NCBI GenBank assembly: GCA_020073385.1 | Contig: JAIQFH010000024.1 | Coordinates: forward strand, 36,580-100,579 | Reading direction: 5' to 3' | DNA from: Terriglobia bacterium | GTDB lineage: Bacteria; Acidobacteriota; Terriglobia; Terriglobales; Acidobacteriaceae | Length of the DNA: 64,000 nucleotides | In this document: positions 53,254-61,292 of the stretch, one piece after another | Layout: each line of letters opens with the position of its first letter | How positions within the stretch are numbered: the stretch's first letter is position 1 | Translations under genes and position numbers: made by a program | Notes under the pieces: generated by a model | Seen by the model: only the letters and a program-made list of their open reading frames with translations | Databases searched by the model: none | Told to the model about the DNA's origin: nothing

Positions 53254-54216
53254 TCAGATTCGCAGAGGAACTCCAGAAAGCGTAACCGGAAGATCCTTAT
53301 ATCCGTGTTTACGCAACAGGATTTTCACTGCCCTAGCCGACTGTTCTTGAAATTGGCTTGGGCCGCATCGGACTTCGATCAGTGGCAACCGTTTCCGCGA
53401 CGATGGTTCCAGAATCATGTATGGAAGGAGAAGCTTTGATGTGGGTCGAACGGATACTCCTTCATAGTTCTCCTTCTGGGACCCAACCAAGGTCGCGGCC
53501 TTAGGATAGGTAATAATCCTCCATTCCTTTTCTTCTGAAAACGCACTGTGCTTCACGCCGCAAGCCCAATCCGTCATCTCCAGTACGAGGATCAACGATA
53601 ACTCGACATGGGCCGATGCGCCTCGCGGTGAGGTCGGTGCGAATGAAAACCCGTTCACTAACTTGGTCAGATGCTCAAAAAGAAAGCGAAGCCGCGCCCG
53701 CTGTTTCTTCGGGTCGTAGACGACCTTTTTAACCATCGTTCGAAAGCCGCTCTTACAGACTAGCCTGACTGTGTCGCGCTGATATAGAGGATGGAAAGCC
53801 AAAGAGAACCCACTCGCGGCTCCATAGGCCCGCCATTGGCTTAACAAATCTCCCTCTTCACAAAATGAAACGATGAATGGCTGACCGAAACTGTGCAGCG
53901 GAGTATCCAATAGCCGTAACAAGTGGGCAACAAGAAGCTCTTCCCAAGGGCTCAGGTTCTTCTTATCTTTCCACATCTCCCCGATGATCTCAGCGGCGAC
54001 TGAAACTGCATACTCGATTTCAGAGAGGTCGTTCGAAAATTGCGTTGCTGTCGCCCATAGAGAATTCGAAGAGATTATCCCTTGGACTCCGAACGAATCG
54101 GTGTAGTGATGGAGCACAGGGGCTTCCACCATACGCGGAGGTTCCTTTTTCAGGATGTCGAGCCATCGGTCCATCACGAAATGTCGATTCAGTGTGTCAA
54201 CACGTGCCTTCGACAT
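53254..54216 (-). CDS. DUF2971 family protein
   Basis: 320 residues. DUF2971 hallmarks: LHHYTDSFGVQGIISSNSLW, ATQFSNDLSEIEYA, VSFCEEGDLLSQWRAYG, FSLAFHP and SEEKEWRIITYP. Biochemical role unknown; such genes are frequent in accessory islands. Divergent from the unknown gene at 54361. A second, more diverged member is at 55063. Confidence 0.8.
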   Translation of the reverse strand: MSKARVDTLNRHFVMDRWLDILKKEPPRMVEAPVLHHYTDSFGVQGIISSNSLWATATQFSNDLSEIEYAVSVAAEIIGEMWKDKKNLSPWEELLVAHLLRLLDTPLHSFGQPFIVSFCEEGDLLSQWRAYGAASGFSLAFHPLYQRDTVRLVCKSGFRTMVKKVVYDPKKQRARLRFLFEHLTKLVNGFSFAPTSPRGASAHVELSLILVLEMTDWACGVKHSAFSEEKEWRIITYPKAATLVGSQKENYEGVSVRPTSKLLLPYMILEPSSRKRLPLIEVRCGPSQFQEQSARAVKILLRKHGYKDLPVTLSGVPLRI

Positions 54217-54360
54217 CAGGGCCCCCGTTCAACCGAACTAGCTGTGCGTGCGACGAGAGAACTCTATGAGGTTCGCGGCGCACGACCATTTCGTTTAATC
54301 TTGCAGAAACGGAAGTTTAGCACTACCGAGTCGCGGCTTCGCGACCCAATGAGGGTTACG

Positions 54361-55053
54361 ATGAAGAAACCGAATCCGCATTGTCCAGTGCTAGGTTGCA
54401 GAACAGGCAAGCCACACGACACCGACACATTGGTTCAGGGGATGTTGGCGGAGTTCGGCTCACCTGAAAAGCTGACGCTATGGACGCGAACAGCGATGGC
54501 AGAACTGAGCCAGTCGATTTGCAGAGACTTGCAAGAGAAGAAGATTTTCGCGTGGCTTTCGCGGCTTCGCCAGCCGGAGGAGATTTACGTTCGCACGCTC
54601 TACACTCTTTTCATCGCCACGAAGGAAGAACTGCCTCACATCGTCTCCGGAGACACTCCGAACGGGATGATGGGCTATTACAAGCCCGTGAACAAACTTG
54701 TGTTTGAAGGCCGCGGTCTGCTCGATGCTACCCATCCCGGATTGACCGTAGGCAGCTTCAAGCCTGTCCACGCACTTCACGCGGGCGCACACGGTTCGTT
54801 CTCCGCTATTATGACGTGCATTGGACTTGCCCATCACCCGGAGGCGCTGCCCTCTCCTGACAAGTACATCGAACATGTCGGGAAGTACTGCACGTATCTG
54901 AATTACATGCACGAGATGTTCAAGGGCGGAAAGTCGAAGCAGGACGTGTTAGCCGGAGTCATTAGCCTGCACAAGCCTGCGAGCTACTGGGCGGAACAAC
55001 AGGCAAAGATAAAAGAGGCGACGGCGTCCCCACCGATCCCGCCCAAGCCTTAG
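54361..55053 (+). CDS. Unknown protein
   Basis: 230 residues, not recognised. Conserved-looking text: NPHCPVLGCRTGKPHDTDTL, HIVSGDTPNGMMGYYKPVNK, HALHAGAHGSFSAIMTCIG and KYCTYLNYMHEMFKGGKSK. Cys and His are enriched near the N-terminus (HCPVLGCRTGKPH), possibly a metal site. ATG 54361 has GAGGG five bases upstream; ATG 54349 is in frame too. Nine bases before the second DUF2971-like gene, so they form an operon. Confidence 0.65.
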   Translation: MKKPNPHCPVLGCRTGKPHDTDTLVQGMLAEFGSPEKLTLWTRTAMAELSQSICRDLQEKKIFAWLSRLRQPEEIYVRTLYTLFIATKEELPHIVSGDTPNGMMGYYKPVNKLVFEGRGLLDATHPGLTVGSFKPVHALHAGAHGSFSAIMTCIGLAHHPEALPSPDKYIEHVGKYCTYLNYMHEMFKGGKSKQDVLAGVISLHKPASYWAEQQAKIKEATASPPIPPKP

Positions 55054-55062
55054 CTAGATTGC

Positions 55063-55848
55063 ATGGGTCTCGAAATCTATCCCGACCAGCTTGAACCGCA
55101 AGACAAGGATGTGGCGATTTGGCGCTTCATGAACATGCGGAAGTTCCGCGATCTGATAACCACCGCGGAACTTTACTTCTGCCGAGCGGATCTATTCTCC
55201 AATGATGAGCGCGAAGGACTGCCGCCCGAAGAATATCTTGCGACCCTAGGCCTGAACCCGTTCGACATCAACGAGAGGCAAAAATTACTCCATACGATCG
55301 GCTCGGACGCACAGTTCCGCGAAGGCTTCTACATCAACTGCTGGCATCTCTTTCGGGAGGAAACGTGCAAGATGTGGAAGGCCTACGGCGATGACGGCGT
55401 GGCGATCTGTTCGCGATATGGCCTGCTGAAGTTAGCCCTCAGCACAATGAGCGACCGCGCGTACCTAGGCCTGGTCCGGTACGGGGCGCAACACTTGATA
55501 GGCCAGCGCTACAACATTTTTCGACTCATCACAACCAAGAGAATCGAGTACGCGGCCGAGCAGGAGGTCCGCGCTTTGTTGTGGATCATAGACCCGCACG
55601 CAGGCGGCAATCGTCACATCGATGCTGACAATCGAATCCATCCGCTTCCCCTTACACCTCCACCGCCAAACGTTCTGAGGGGACACCGGCGAAGGGTGGA
55701 CTTAGGGACGCTGATAACCGAAATAATCGTATCGCCCTGGGCATCCTCGACGACGTGCGACCAAGTCAAGCAGTTCGTCCACGACAACCGTTACACGATT
55801 TCGGTCCGGGTTTCCGATCTGAGCCGCTATCAGGCGCTGCTTCCCTGA
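55063..55848 (+). CDS. DUF2971-like protein
   Basis: 261 residues. Same layout as the DUF2971 family: WRFMNMRKFRDLITTAELYF, RADLFSNDEREGLP, YINCWHLFREETCKMWKAYG and a late AAEQEVRALLWI. Diverged from the copy at 53254. Downstream in an operon with the unknown gene at 54361. Function unknown. Confidence 0.7.
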   Translation: MGLEIYPDQLEPQDKDVAIWRFMNMRKFRDLITTAELYFCRADLFSNDEREGLPPEEYLATLGLNPFDINERQKLLHTIGSDAQFREGFYINCWHLFREETCKMWKAYGDDGVAICSRYGLLKLALSTMSDRAYLGLVRYGAQHLIGQRYNIFRLITTKRIEYAAEQEVRALLWIIDPHAGGNRHIDADNRIHPLPLTPPPPNVLRGHRRRVDLGTLITEIIVSPWASSTTCDQVKQFVHDNRYTISVRVSDLSRYQALLP

Positions 55849-55947
55849 AGCGAATGCGTAACCGCACCGCGTCCGCATCCGGGGAACACGTGAACATCCT
55901 CCCACTCTTTGTAGCGAACAAAACGCGAATATGCTAAGCTGTCACGC

Positions 55948-56262
55948 GTGGTTCTGCGAACGTGCACAGTCGCGGTAAAAGATCTTCGAGACGTTGAGCA
56001 CTCCATAGAGGTTACGGCGGAAACGCTCTATGAAGCGATCGCTACCGCTCTCGCGGCATTGCAGCAGGACAGCTGGGTAGGAGAGATCGGTCAGGGGTTC
56101 GCAACTGTAACTGTTCTTGTCCAACAGCCGCCAGTAAAGCACGAAGTCAAAATGAAAGACTTTGTCTCATGGCTCGGACGCCAAGGACGCTCTCCAGCAG
56201 AGGTCGTGCTGAAACAGAAGCTGGAAAAAATATTGGGCAAGGCAAACCACGCGAGGACGTGA
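55948..56262 (+). CDS. Small conserved hypothetical protein
   Basis: 104 residues, not assigned. CTVAVKDLRDVEHSIEVTAE and TLYEAIATALAALQQ suggest a small alpha/beta protein; the C-terminus is basic. A GTG at 55948 is the start. No operon partner. Related proteins seem common in soil Acidobacteriota, which is a recollection and not tested here. Confidence 0.6.
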   Translation: MVLRTCTVAVKDLRDVEHSIEVTAETLYEAIATALAALQQDSWVGEIGQGFATVTVLVQQPPVKHEVKMKDFVSWLGRQGRSPAEVVLKQKLEKILGKANHART

Positions 56263-56309
56263 CGGAAAAGGCTAGGCAAACAAATCAGTAGGAAGAGATC
56301 TCTGAGGTC

Positions 56310-56525
56310 TCACTGACTCGGAGTCCGATCTGTTTTGTGGGGGTGCTGAGGTTGCCCCGGTTGCGCAACACCCTTTTTCACCGCTGCAGGCTGCGCGATG
56401 GTTGCACCTGGCGCAAAGGGATCCTTGCCTTGAAGCAGCGACGATGCAACGAAACCAACAAAGATCATCCCGCTTAGCAGTCCCCACACGAGAACGACCG
56501 GCTTCCAAGGAACGAGAATCTGCAT
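56310..56525 (-). CDS. Small single-pass membrane protein
   Basis: 71 residues. One membrane helix (VVLVWGLLSGMIFVGFVASS), then a Pro/Gln-rich hydrophilic tail. GGAGG lies seven bases before the ATG. Function unknown. Confidence 0.6.
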   Translation of the reverse strand: MQILVPWKPVVLVWGLLSGMIFVGFVASSLLQGKDPFAPGATIAQPAAVKKGVAQPGQPQHPHKTDRTPSQ

Positions 56526-56743
56526 GGCGGAGCCTCCGGGGACGAAGAGCGGAGATTACGACTTCAGTCTATTGTACTGCCAAGAACCGGAAACTTATTT
56601 CGTAAAATCTCTTGTTGTTCGTGATGGGCAACTAGAGACACCCCACTCCTTAACGCGTCACATTCGTTGCACCGCGAAGGCGCCAGCCGCATCTATTTAT
56701 ATCGTAAGGCGATGTTTACTTCTCGACATGCCGAGGAGGCGCA

Positions 56744-57184
56744 ATGACGAAGGATGCGGCAGTGCATAAGCCTCTCGAATCGACTTCGGGCCTGAACCGG
56801 CTCCCTCATTTGGCGGACAGTCTGTTGCACTTCAATCTCTCTGACGAGCTCCGCCGCTTGCGCGAAGAGGACTCATGGACCCGCGGAAGCGGACGCAGTT
56901 CCAAGACACTTGCGAAGTATCCGGATTTCCGAATCGTGCTTGTCCTGATGAAGCCCGGTTCTGAAATGAAGGAGCATCACGCCGACGCTAGGATCTCGAT
57001 TCAAACAATCCAAGGCAGAGTTCGCATCCAGCTTCCCGACCAAGTCGTCGAACTTGTCTGCGGAGAATTAATGTGCCTGGAATCCGGCATTCATCACGAT
57101 GTGAACGCACTCGAGGAGAGTGCATTTCTTATTACAGTTTCCTGGCCGGGAGGAAGTGCGGAGGAGCGACACGCGATGAGCTGA
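56744..57184 (+). CDS. Cupin-domain protein (paralogue 1)
   Basis: 146 residues. Cupin barrel: LAKYPDFRIVLVLMKPGSEM, KEHHADARISIQTIQGRVRI, GELMCLESGIHHDVNALEES. His of HH and GIHHDV are candidate metal ligands. GAGGAGG lies upstream of the ATG. Clearly paralogous to the cupin at 59645. First gene of the row toward the flavin reductase. Confidence 0.8.
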   Translation: MTKDAAVHKPLESTSGLNRLPHLADSLLHFNLSDELRRLREEDSWTRGSGRSSKTLAKYPDFRIVLVLMKPGSEMKEHHADARISIQTIQGRVRIQLPDQVVELVCGELMCLESGIHHDVNALEESAFLITVSWPGGSAEERHAMS

Positions 57185-57224
57185 TTGCCGCATCATCACG
57201 CTCGATACAACAGAGGAGGCTTTC

Positions 57225-57968
57225 ATGGCCGCTCAAGAGATTCCTTTATCGGGTTTCCGAACTAAATTGTTGAACCGCAGCAGCGTCGCCGAGGGCACCA
57301 TGGCCTTTCACTTCGCCAAGCCCTCCGGGTTCACCTTCAAAGCTGGACAGGCGGCGGATCTTACACTGCTTGATCCGCGCGAAACCGACTCCGAAGGGAA
57401 CATTCGAACTTTTTCTATCGCTAGCCCTCCGTTTGAAGATCAACTTACTTTTGCGACCCGGATGCGCGAGACGGCGTTCAAGCGGTCCCTGAAGGCCGTG
57501 CCGATTGGTACAGAGATCAACATCGCCTCGCCCACGGGCTCTTTTACACTGCACAAGAATTCCAACAAGCCCGCTGTTTTTCTTGCAGGCGGAATTGGCA
57601 TTACGCCATTCTTGAGCATCATCCGACAGACCGATCACGATCGACTGGCGCACAAGCTGTACTTGTTCTATTCCAATCGGCGACCGGAAGACGCAGCCTT
57701 TCTAGATATTCTCCAAGGCTTGGAAAAGACAAATCCGAGTTTTCGACTCATCGCCACCATGACCGAAATGGCTCGGTCCGGCCGCGAATGGAAAGGTGAG
57801 ACGGGTTTCATTAACGGAGAGATGTTGGCCAGACATTTAGGAACTCTCCAGGGGCCGATCTACTACGTTGCCGGACCTCCACCCATGGTCGCGGCGATGC
57901 GCGAGATGCTCGTCGGCGTTGGCGTCGATGAGGACGACGTTCGAACGGAAGAATTTGCGGGCTACTGA
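57225..57968 (+). CDS. FAD-dependent ferredoxin/flavodoxin reductase-like oxidoreductase
   Basis: 247 residues, FNR fold. FAD-binding RTFSIASPP (about 66-74), NAD(P)-binding FLAGGIGITPFLSIIR, FYSNRRPEDAAF and YYVAGPPPMVAAM, ending EEFAGY. No 2Fe-2S or globin domain. May feed electrons to a nearby NO- or oxygen-stress partner; inferred from the cluster. GAGGAGG lies upstream. Confidence 0.88.
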   Translation: MAAQEIPLSGFRTKLLNRSSVAEGTMAFHFAKPSGFTFKAGQAADLTLLDPRETDSEGNIRTFSIASPPFEDQLTFATRMRETAFKRSLKAVPIGTEINIASPTGSFTLHKNSNKPAVFLAGGIGITPFLSIIRQTDHDRLAHKLYLFYSNRRPEDAAFLDILQGLEKTNPSFRLIATMTEMARSGREWKGETGFINGEMLARHLGTLQGPIYYVAGPPPMVAAMREMLVGVGVDEDDVRTEEFAGY

Positions 57969-58004
57969 GAGGGCTCGCAGATCGTCAAACAGGAAAGCAT
58001 CGCC

Positions 58005-58550
58005 ATGCTGCAGGCGGAGATTGGAAGTGCAAAAGTAACAGCAGACGCGAGTCTCCCGACCCGCGGGCACCTGATGCCCGATTTCACGCTGTCATCGAGC
58101 GACGACAAGCAAGTGAGCCTATACGACTACCGTGGCCGCTGCAATCTGGTGCTATTTTTTGCCGGCCGCACAAAGGATTCTACCGACAGCCCTCTGTTGA
58201 GCGCCTTGGCCAAACGCTGCGGTGAGATCGCGGAGACAGATTCAGAGGTCGTCGTTGTACTGGCAGAATCCGTCGCACAAGCAGACGAATTTAGGCGCAT
58301 GATCCACTTTCCGGTTTCGGTTCTATCCGATCCGGATATGCGGGTTCACAACATGGTCGGAGCGTGTGGCGCGCAGGCGGTCCCGGGCGCCGCGCTCTAC
58401 ATTACTGACCGGTTTCTGGAGGTGTTTGCCGTGTGGCGCACTGGCACCGGGGACTGTCTACCTGACGTTACGGATGTTCTCTCCTGGCTCAATTATCTGG
58501 ACAGTCAATGTCCTGAATGCACGCAAATCGAATGGCCAACGGACGATTGA
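58005..58550 (+). CDS. Peroxiredoxin-like thioredoxin-fold protein lacking the usual catalytic Cys
   Basis: 181 residues. Redoxin frame: MPDFTLSSSDDKQVSLYDYR, then LVLFFAGRTKDSTDSP where the peroxidatic Cys would sit but Asp/Ser/Thr (58-60) are found, and VLSDPDMRVHNMVGA. A CPEC pair near the C-terminus could be redox-active. Peroxidase activity is doubtful. Start ATG 58005; the row continues to DUF488. Confidence 0.7.
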   Translation: MLQAEIGSAKVTADASLPTRGHLMPDFTLSSSDDKQVSLYDYRGRCNLVLFFAGRTKDSTDSPLLSALAKRCGEIAETDSEVVVVLAESVAQADEFRRMIHFPVSVLSDPDMRVHNMVGACGAQAVPGAALYITDRFLEVFAVWRTGTGDCLPDVTDVLSWLNYLDSQCPECTQIEWPTDD

Positions 58551-58563
58551 ATCGAGGCAAAAC

Positions 58564-58950
58564 ATGATCAAGCTGAAGCGCGTATATGAATCGAGGGGAA
58601 AAGATGATGGCAAGACGTTTCTCGTTGAGAGGTTGTGGCCGCGGGGCGTGAAGAAGACGGCGCTTGCCGATGCCATTTGGTTGAAGGATGTTGCGCCGAG
58701 TACCGAGCTTCGAAAGTGGTTCGGCCATGATCCCGAAAAGTGGGCGGAGTTCCAGCGTCGTTATCAAGCGGAAATAAAGGAGCACGAACTAGCCATCGAG
58801 CCTATTCTACAGGCTGCTCGACATGGCACTGTAACCCTGCTCTACAGCTCTCACGACACTGAGCACAACAATGCGGTCGCCCTCCGGGATTCTTTGGAAA
58901 GGAAGCTGGGGTCCGATCGCGAATCGAAGCGTGGCAAGTCGGCGGCGTAG
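58564..58950 (+). CDS. DUF488 family protein
   Basis: 128 residues. DUF488 signature: KRVYESRGKDDGKTFLVERL, WPRGVKKTAL, WFGHDPEKWAEFQRRY and TLLYSSHDTEHNNAVALRD. Biochemical function unknown. GAGGC lies six bases before ATG 58564. Thirteen bases after the peroxiredoxin-like gene, so likely co-transcribed. Confidence 0.88.
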   Translation: MIKLKRVYESRGKDDGKTFLVERLWPRGVKKTALADAIWLKDVAPSTELRKWFGHDPEKWAEFQRRYQAEIKEHELAIEPILQAARHGTVTLLYSSHDTEHNNAVALRDSLERKLGSDRESKRGKSAA

Positions 58951-59058
58951 GTCCGCTTTCTGACCCCGACCTGACTCTGTGTAGACGGATCCTCTTCTGT
59001 CGCCATACGCGCTCAGAAGGGATTCCATCCATCCTTTAATAAAGGGCAAGACTTTTTC

Positions 59059-59652
59059 TTACGCCGCGGAGGAACACAGCGGGCAAGCGCCGGTATTGCG
59101 ATATTCGACAACGGCCTCCAGTTTCTTGGCCAGCATCTCAAACCCGGCATGAATGTCTTCGCCGACTTCGCGTTCGACACTCTCGAACTTCTCTTCCAGA
59201 CCTTGTTGTTCAGCAGGCGACAGGTTCTGCTGCGCCAGTGGGAACAACAGAAAATCCTCCTTCCAGATGTGCGCTGGGTACAACTCGACGAGCTGCTGGA
59301 GCAGATCGATGACACGGTACCGCACTACTTCCGGATTATGGACGTAAACTGCTGCCACTTTCGCCAATTGCGCAACCAGTTGCTTGGCCGAGCGATGCTC
59401 GTGCTCTAAATATTCCAGCTCGCGCCTAGTGCTCGCGTTGGTTTTGGCCGCTAAAAGAGGAAACAGATGCTGCTCTTCCTTTTCGTGATGGCACTGATCG
59501 GCAAACACTCGCAAGAACTGCACGAGATCGGCAAGCACACTTGGATCAACTTGCTTGCCGGAATCGAGCAGTTCCGCGACCGCACTCATGCCGGCCACAA
59601 CTTGCTGAATCACGTGGTGATCATGTTTCAATTCCTGAATGAAGTCACTCAT
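59059..59652 (-). CDS. Hemerythrin HHE-domain protein
   Basis: 197 residues. Di-iron four-helix bundle ligands: LKHDHHVIQ, CHHEKEEQHLFP, YLEHEHRSA and HIWKEDFLLFP. C-terminal CPLC motif is a possible extra metal or redox site. Related proteins repair iron-sulfur clusters or buffer NO/O2. Start ATG 59652 with AGAAGGAG upstream; overlaps the cupin 3' end by eight bases, so the two are coupled. Confidence 0.88.
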   Translation of the reverse strand: MSDFIQELKHDHHVIQQVVAGMSAVAELLDSGKQVDPSVLADLVQFLRVFADQCHHEKEEQHLFPLLAAKTNASTRRELEYLEHEHRSAKQLVAQLAKVAAVYVHNPEVVRYRVIDLLQQLVELYPAHIWKEDFLLFPLAQQNLSPAEQQGLEEKFESVEREVGEDIHAGFEMLAKKLEAVVEYRNTGACPLCSSAA

Positions 59653-60079
59653 GGCATTTCTCCTTCTTCCGGTCGGGCCGGGCAAGAATCAGCAGGAACG
59701 TGCTTTGGCGAATTGCCTCCACGTCGTGAGATACGTCGCGGTCGAGCGCCAGCAACTCTCCCCTGGGCACTTCCACGGTTGCATTGGGGAGGTGGAGGCG
59801 TACATGACCAGCGAGCATCAAGATGGCGAACCGTGCACTCGTCTTGTGCTGCTTGAAACGGGTCCCGGCTTTCATCGAGACCAAGACAATACGGAGATCA
59901 GGATACTTGACCAGCGTTCGGGCATTGCGACCAGCATCCTTTTGCCAGGCCTCTTCCTTCCACATGCTCTGTACTTCATTTGGAATCAACACCTGCAGCA
60001 GCGAGCTCCCGAGGTGCGGTAGTCGTTGCAAACCATAAGGTGATTCCTCAATTTGCGCAGTAACGCACTGTGTAGCCAT
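59645..60079 (-). CDS. Cupin-domain protein (paralogue 2)
   Basis: 144 residues, same plan as the cupin at 56744: GLQRLPHLGSSLLQ, LVKYPDLRIVLVSMKAG, FKQHKTSARFAILMLAGHVR and GELLALDRDVSHDVEAI. Coupled to the hemerythrin-like gene. Function unknown; the pairing in the NO-stress neighbourhood suggests a ligand-sensing or protective role. Confidence 0.8.
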   Translation of the reverse strand: MATQCVTAQIEESPYGLQRLPHLGSSLLQVLIPNEVQSMWKEEAWQKDAGRNARTLVKYPDLRIVLVSMKAGTRFKQHKTSARFAILMLAGHVRLHLPNATVEVPRGELLALDRDVSHDVEAIRQSTFLLILARPDRKKEKCHE

Positions 60080-60101
60080 ATCTTTATTCCTTTCGGTAAA
60101 G

Positions 60102-60392
60102 TCACTCGGCAGCGACGGAACGGGTTACCACAGGATTGCTACCCTCGGGAAACCGCTCCAAGGGAACTACAGAAATTCCTTCGCGCAGGGAGAATCGGAG
60201 TGAGGATCGGCTTGCGCAATCACCACAAAGCCAGAAGAACACGCTCGCTTGCGAGGGTTTGCTGGCACAGATCGCATTCGGAATGTCCCTGCACGGCTCC
60301 ACGGGCCGCCGTACATCGAACCTGTACAGCCTTCCTCCGCGGAGGTAGTGAAAGGGTTTTCCGCACTGTGGGTTGGAGCATTGAGAAATCAT
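60102..60392 (-). CDS. Small zinc-ribbon-like protein
   Basis: 96 residues. CSNPQCGKPFHYLRGGRLYR and WLCGDCASRS give two Cys pairs for a zinc ribbon. GGGAG six bases before ATG 60392 sets the start (a TTG lies two codons upstream). Between the LuxR regulator and the cupin, all on the minus strand. Role unknown. Confidence 0.65.
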   Translation of the reverse strand: MISQCSNPQCGKPFHYLRGGRLYRFDVRRPVEPCRDIPNAICASKPSQASVFFWLCGDCASRSSLRFSLREGISVVPLERFPEGSNPVVTRSVAAE

Positions 60393-60498
60393 TGGCAACT
60401 CCCGCCGTTACGACCGGCTGAAACCAATGTGCCGCATGTGAGGAAAACGCACAATGAAGCGTTCGTACTGAAATCCGGGACAGTTGTACGGGGGACTG

Positions 60499-61152
60499 TT
60501 AGATGAGCTTCCGCTGGATCGCATTCATGACTGCTTCCAGGCGATTGTGGGTGCGGAGTTTTTGGTTGATGTGGTGAAGGTGATTGCGGAGGGTCTGCGG
60601 GCTGATACCCAGAGTGCTGGCGACCTCATCGCTATCCTTGCCTTCGGCGAACAGGCGCAAAACATGCTTTTCTTGCTCGGACAGGGTAGCAGCCGGTTCC
60701 GCTCGCACGGAAGCTTCGGTGAGCGAACTGACTTGCTTCGACAATTCCAGCATCTTCTGCATTAGCTCTTCGTTCTTCTTCTGCTCGGTGATGTCGTGCG
60801 CCATGTGCACTAGGAGGCGGCGTCCTGTGCGCTGATTATTGAACACGATGGTAGACATATTCACCCACAACCGCTCCCCTGCGCGCGTCTTGACACTCAT
60901 GTCGAAGTTGGGAATTTCCGTATTCCCCCCCGTGCATTCGGCCACGCTGCAGTGCTGGTGGCACACCCGGGTACCCAACACCCCCATGCCTTCCAGAATG
61001 TCATAGCAGGTTTTGTGGATGGCGTCGGCAGCGGAGTAACCCAACAGCTTCTCCGCAGCCTTGTTCCAAGACAGTATCTCGCCTTCTTCGGTCACCGCAA
61101 ATGCCGCGTCGGTGGTTCCTCGGAGCAGTGCAAACAACTCACTCTCAAGCAT
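60499..61152 (-). CDS. PAS-LuxR transcriptional regulator
   Basis: 217 residues. PAS domain about 5-120 (FAVTEEGEILSWNKAAEKLL, then HMAHDITEQKK), LuxR-type HTH about 155-215 (LSEQEKHVLRLFAEGKDSDE, ISPQTLRNHLHHINQKL). Cys64, Cys68 and Cys73 (CHQHCSVAEC) sit inside the PAS domain and could sense redox or bind a metal. Divergent from the nitrite reductase-like gene, 140 bases apart, so a plausible regulator of it. AGGAGC lies upstream. Confidence 0.88.
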   Translation of the reverse strand: MLESELFALLRGTTDAAFAVTEEGEILSWNKAAEKLLGYSAADAIHKTCYDILEGMGVLGTRVCHQHCSVAECTGGNTEIPNFDMSVKTRAGERLWVNMSTIVFNNQRTGRRLLVHMAHDITEQKKNEELMQKMLELSKQVSSLTEASVRAEPAATLSEQEKHVLRLFAEGKDSDEVASTLGISPQTLRNHLHHINQKLRTHNRLEAVMNAIQRKLI

Positions 61153-61292
61153 TTACCTGCTCCTGTGACAACTGACTATGCCGATAGTACGAATGCTCCA
61201 TTGAGGTCTATCGCCTCCCGATACAAGTATAGGTCAGCCGGCAATCGGACACAGAAAGCAGACAACGATAGGCCGGCTGGAAAAGACGAAAT

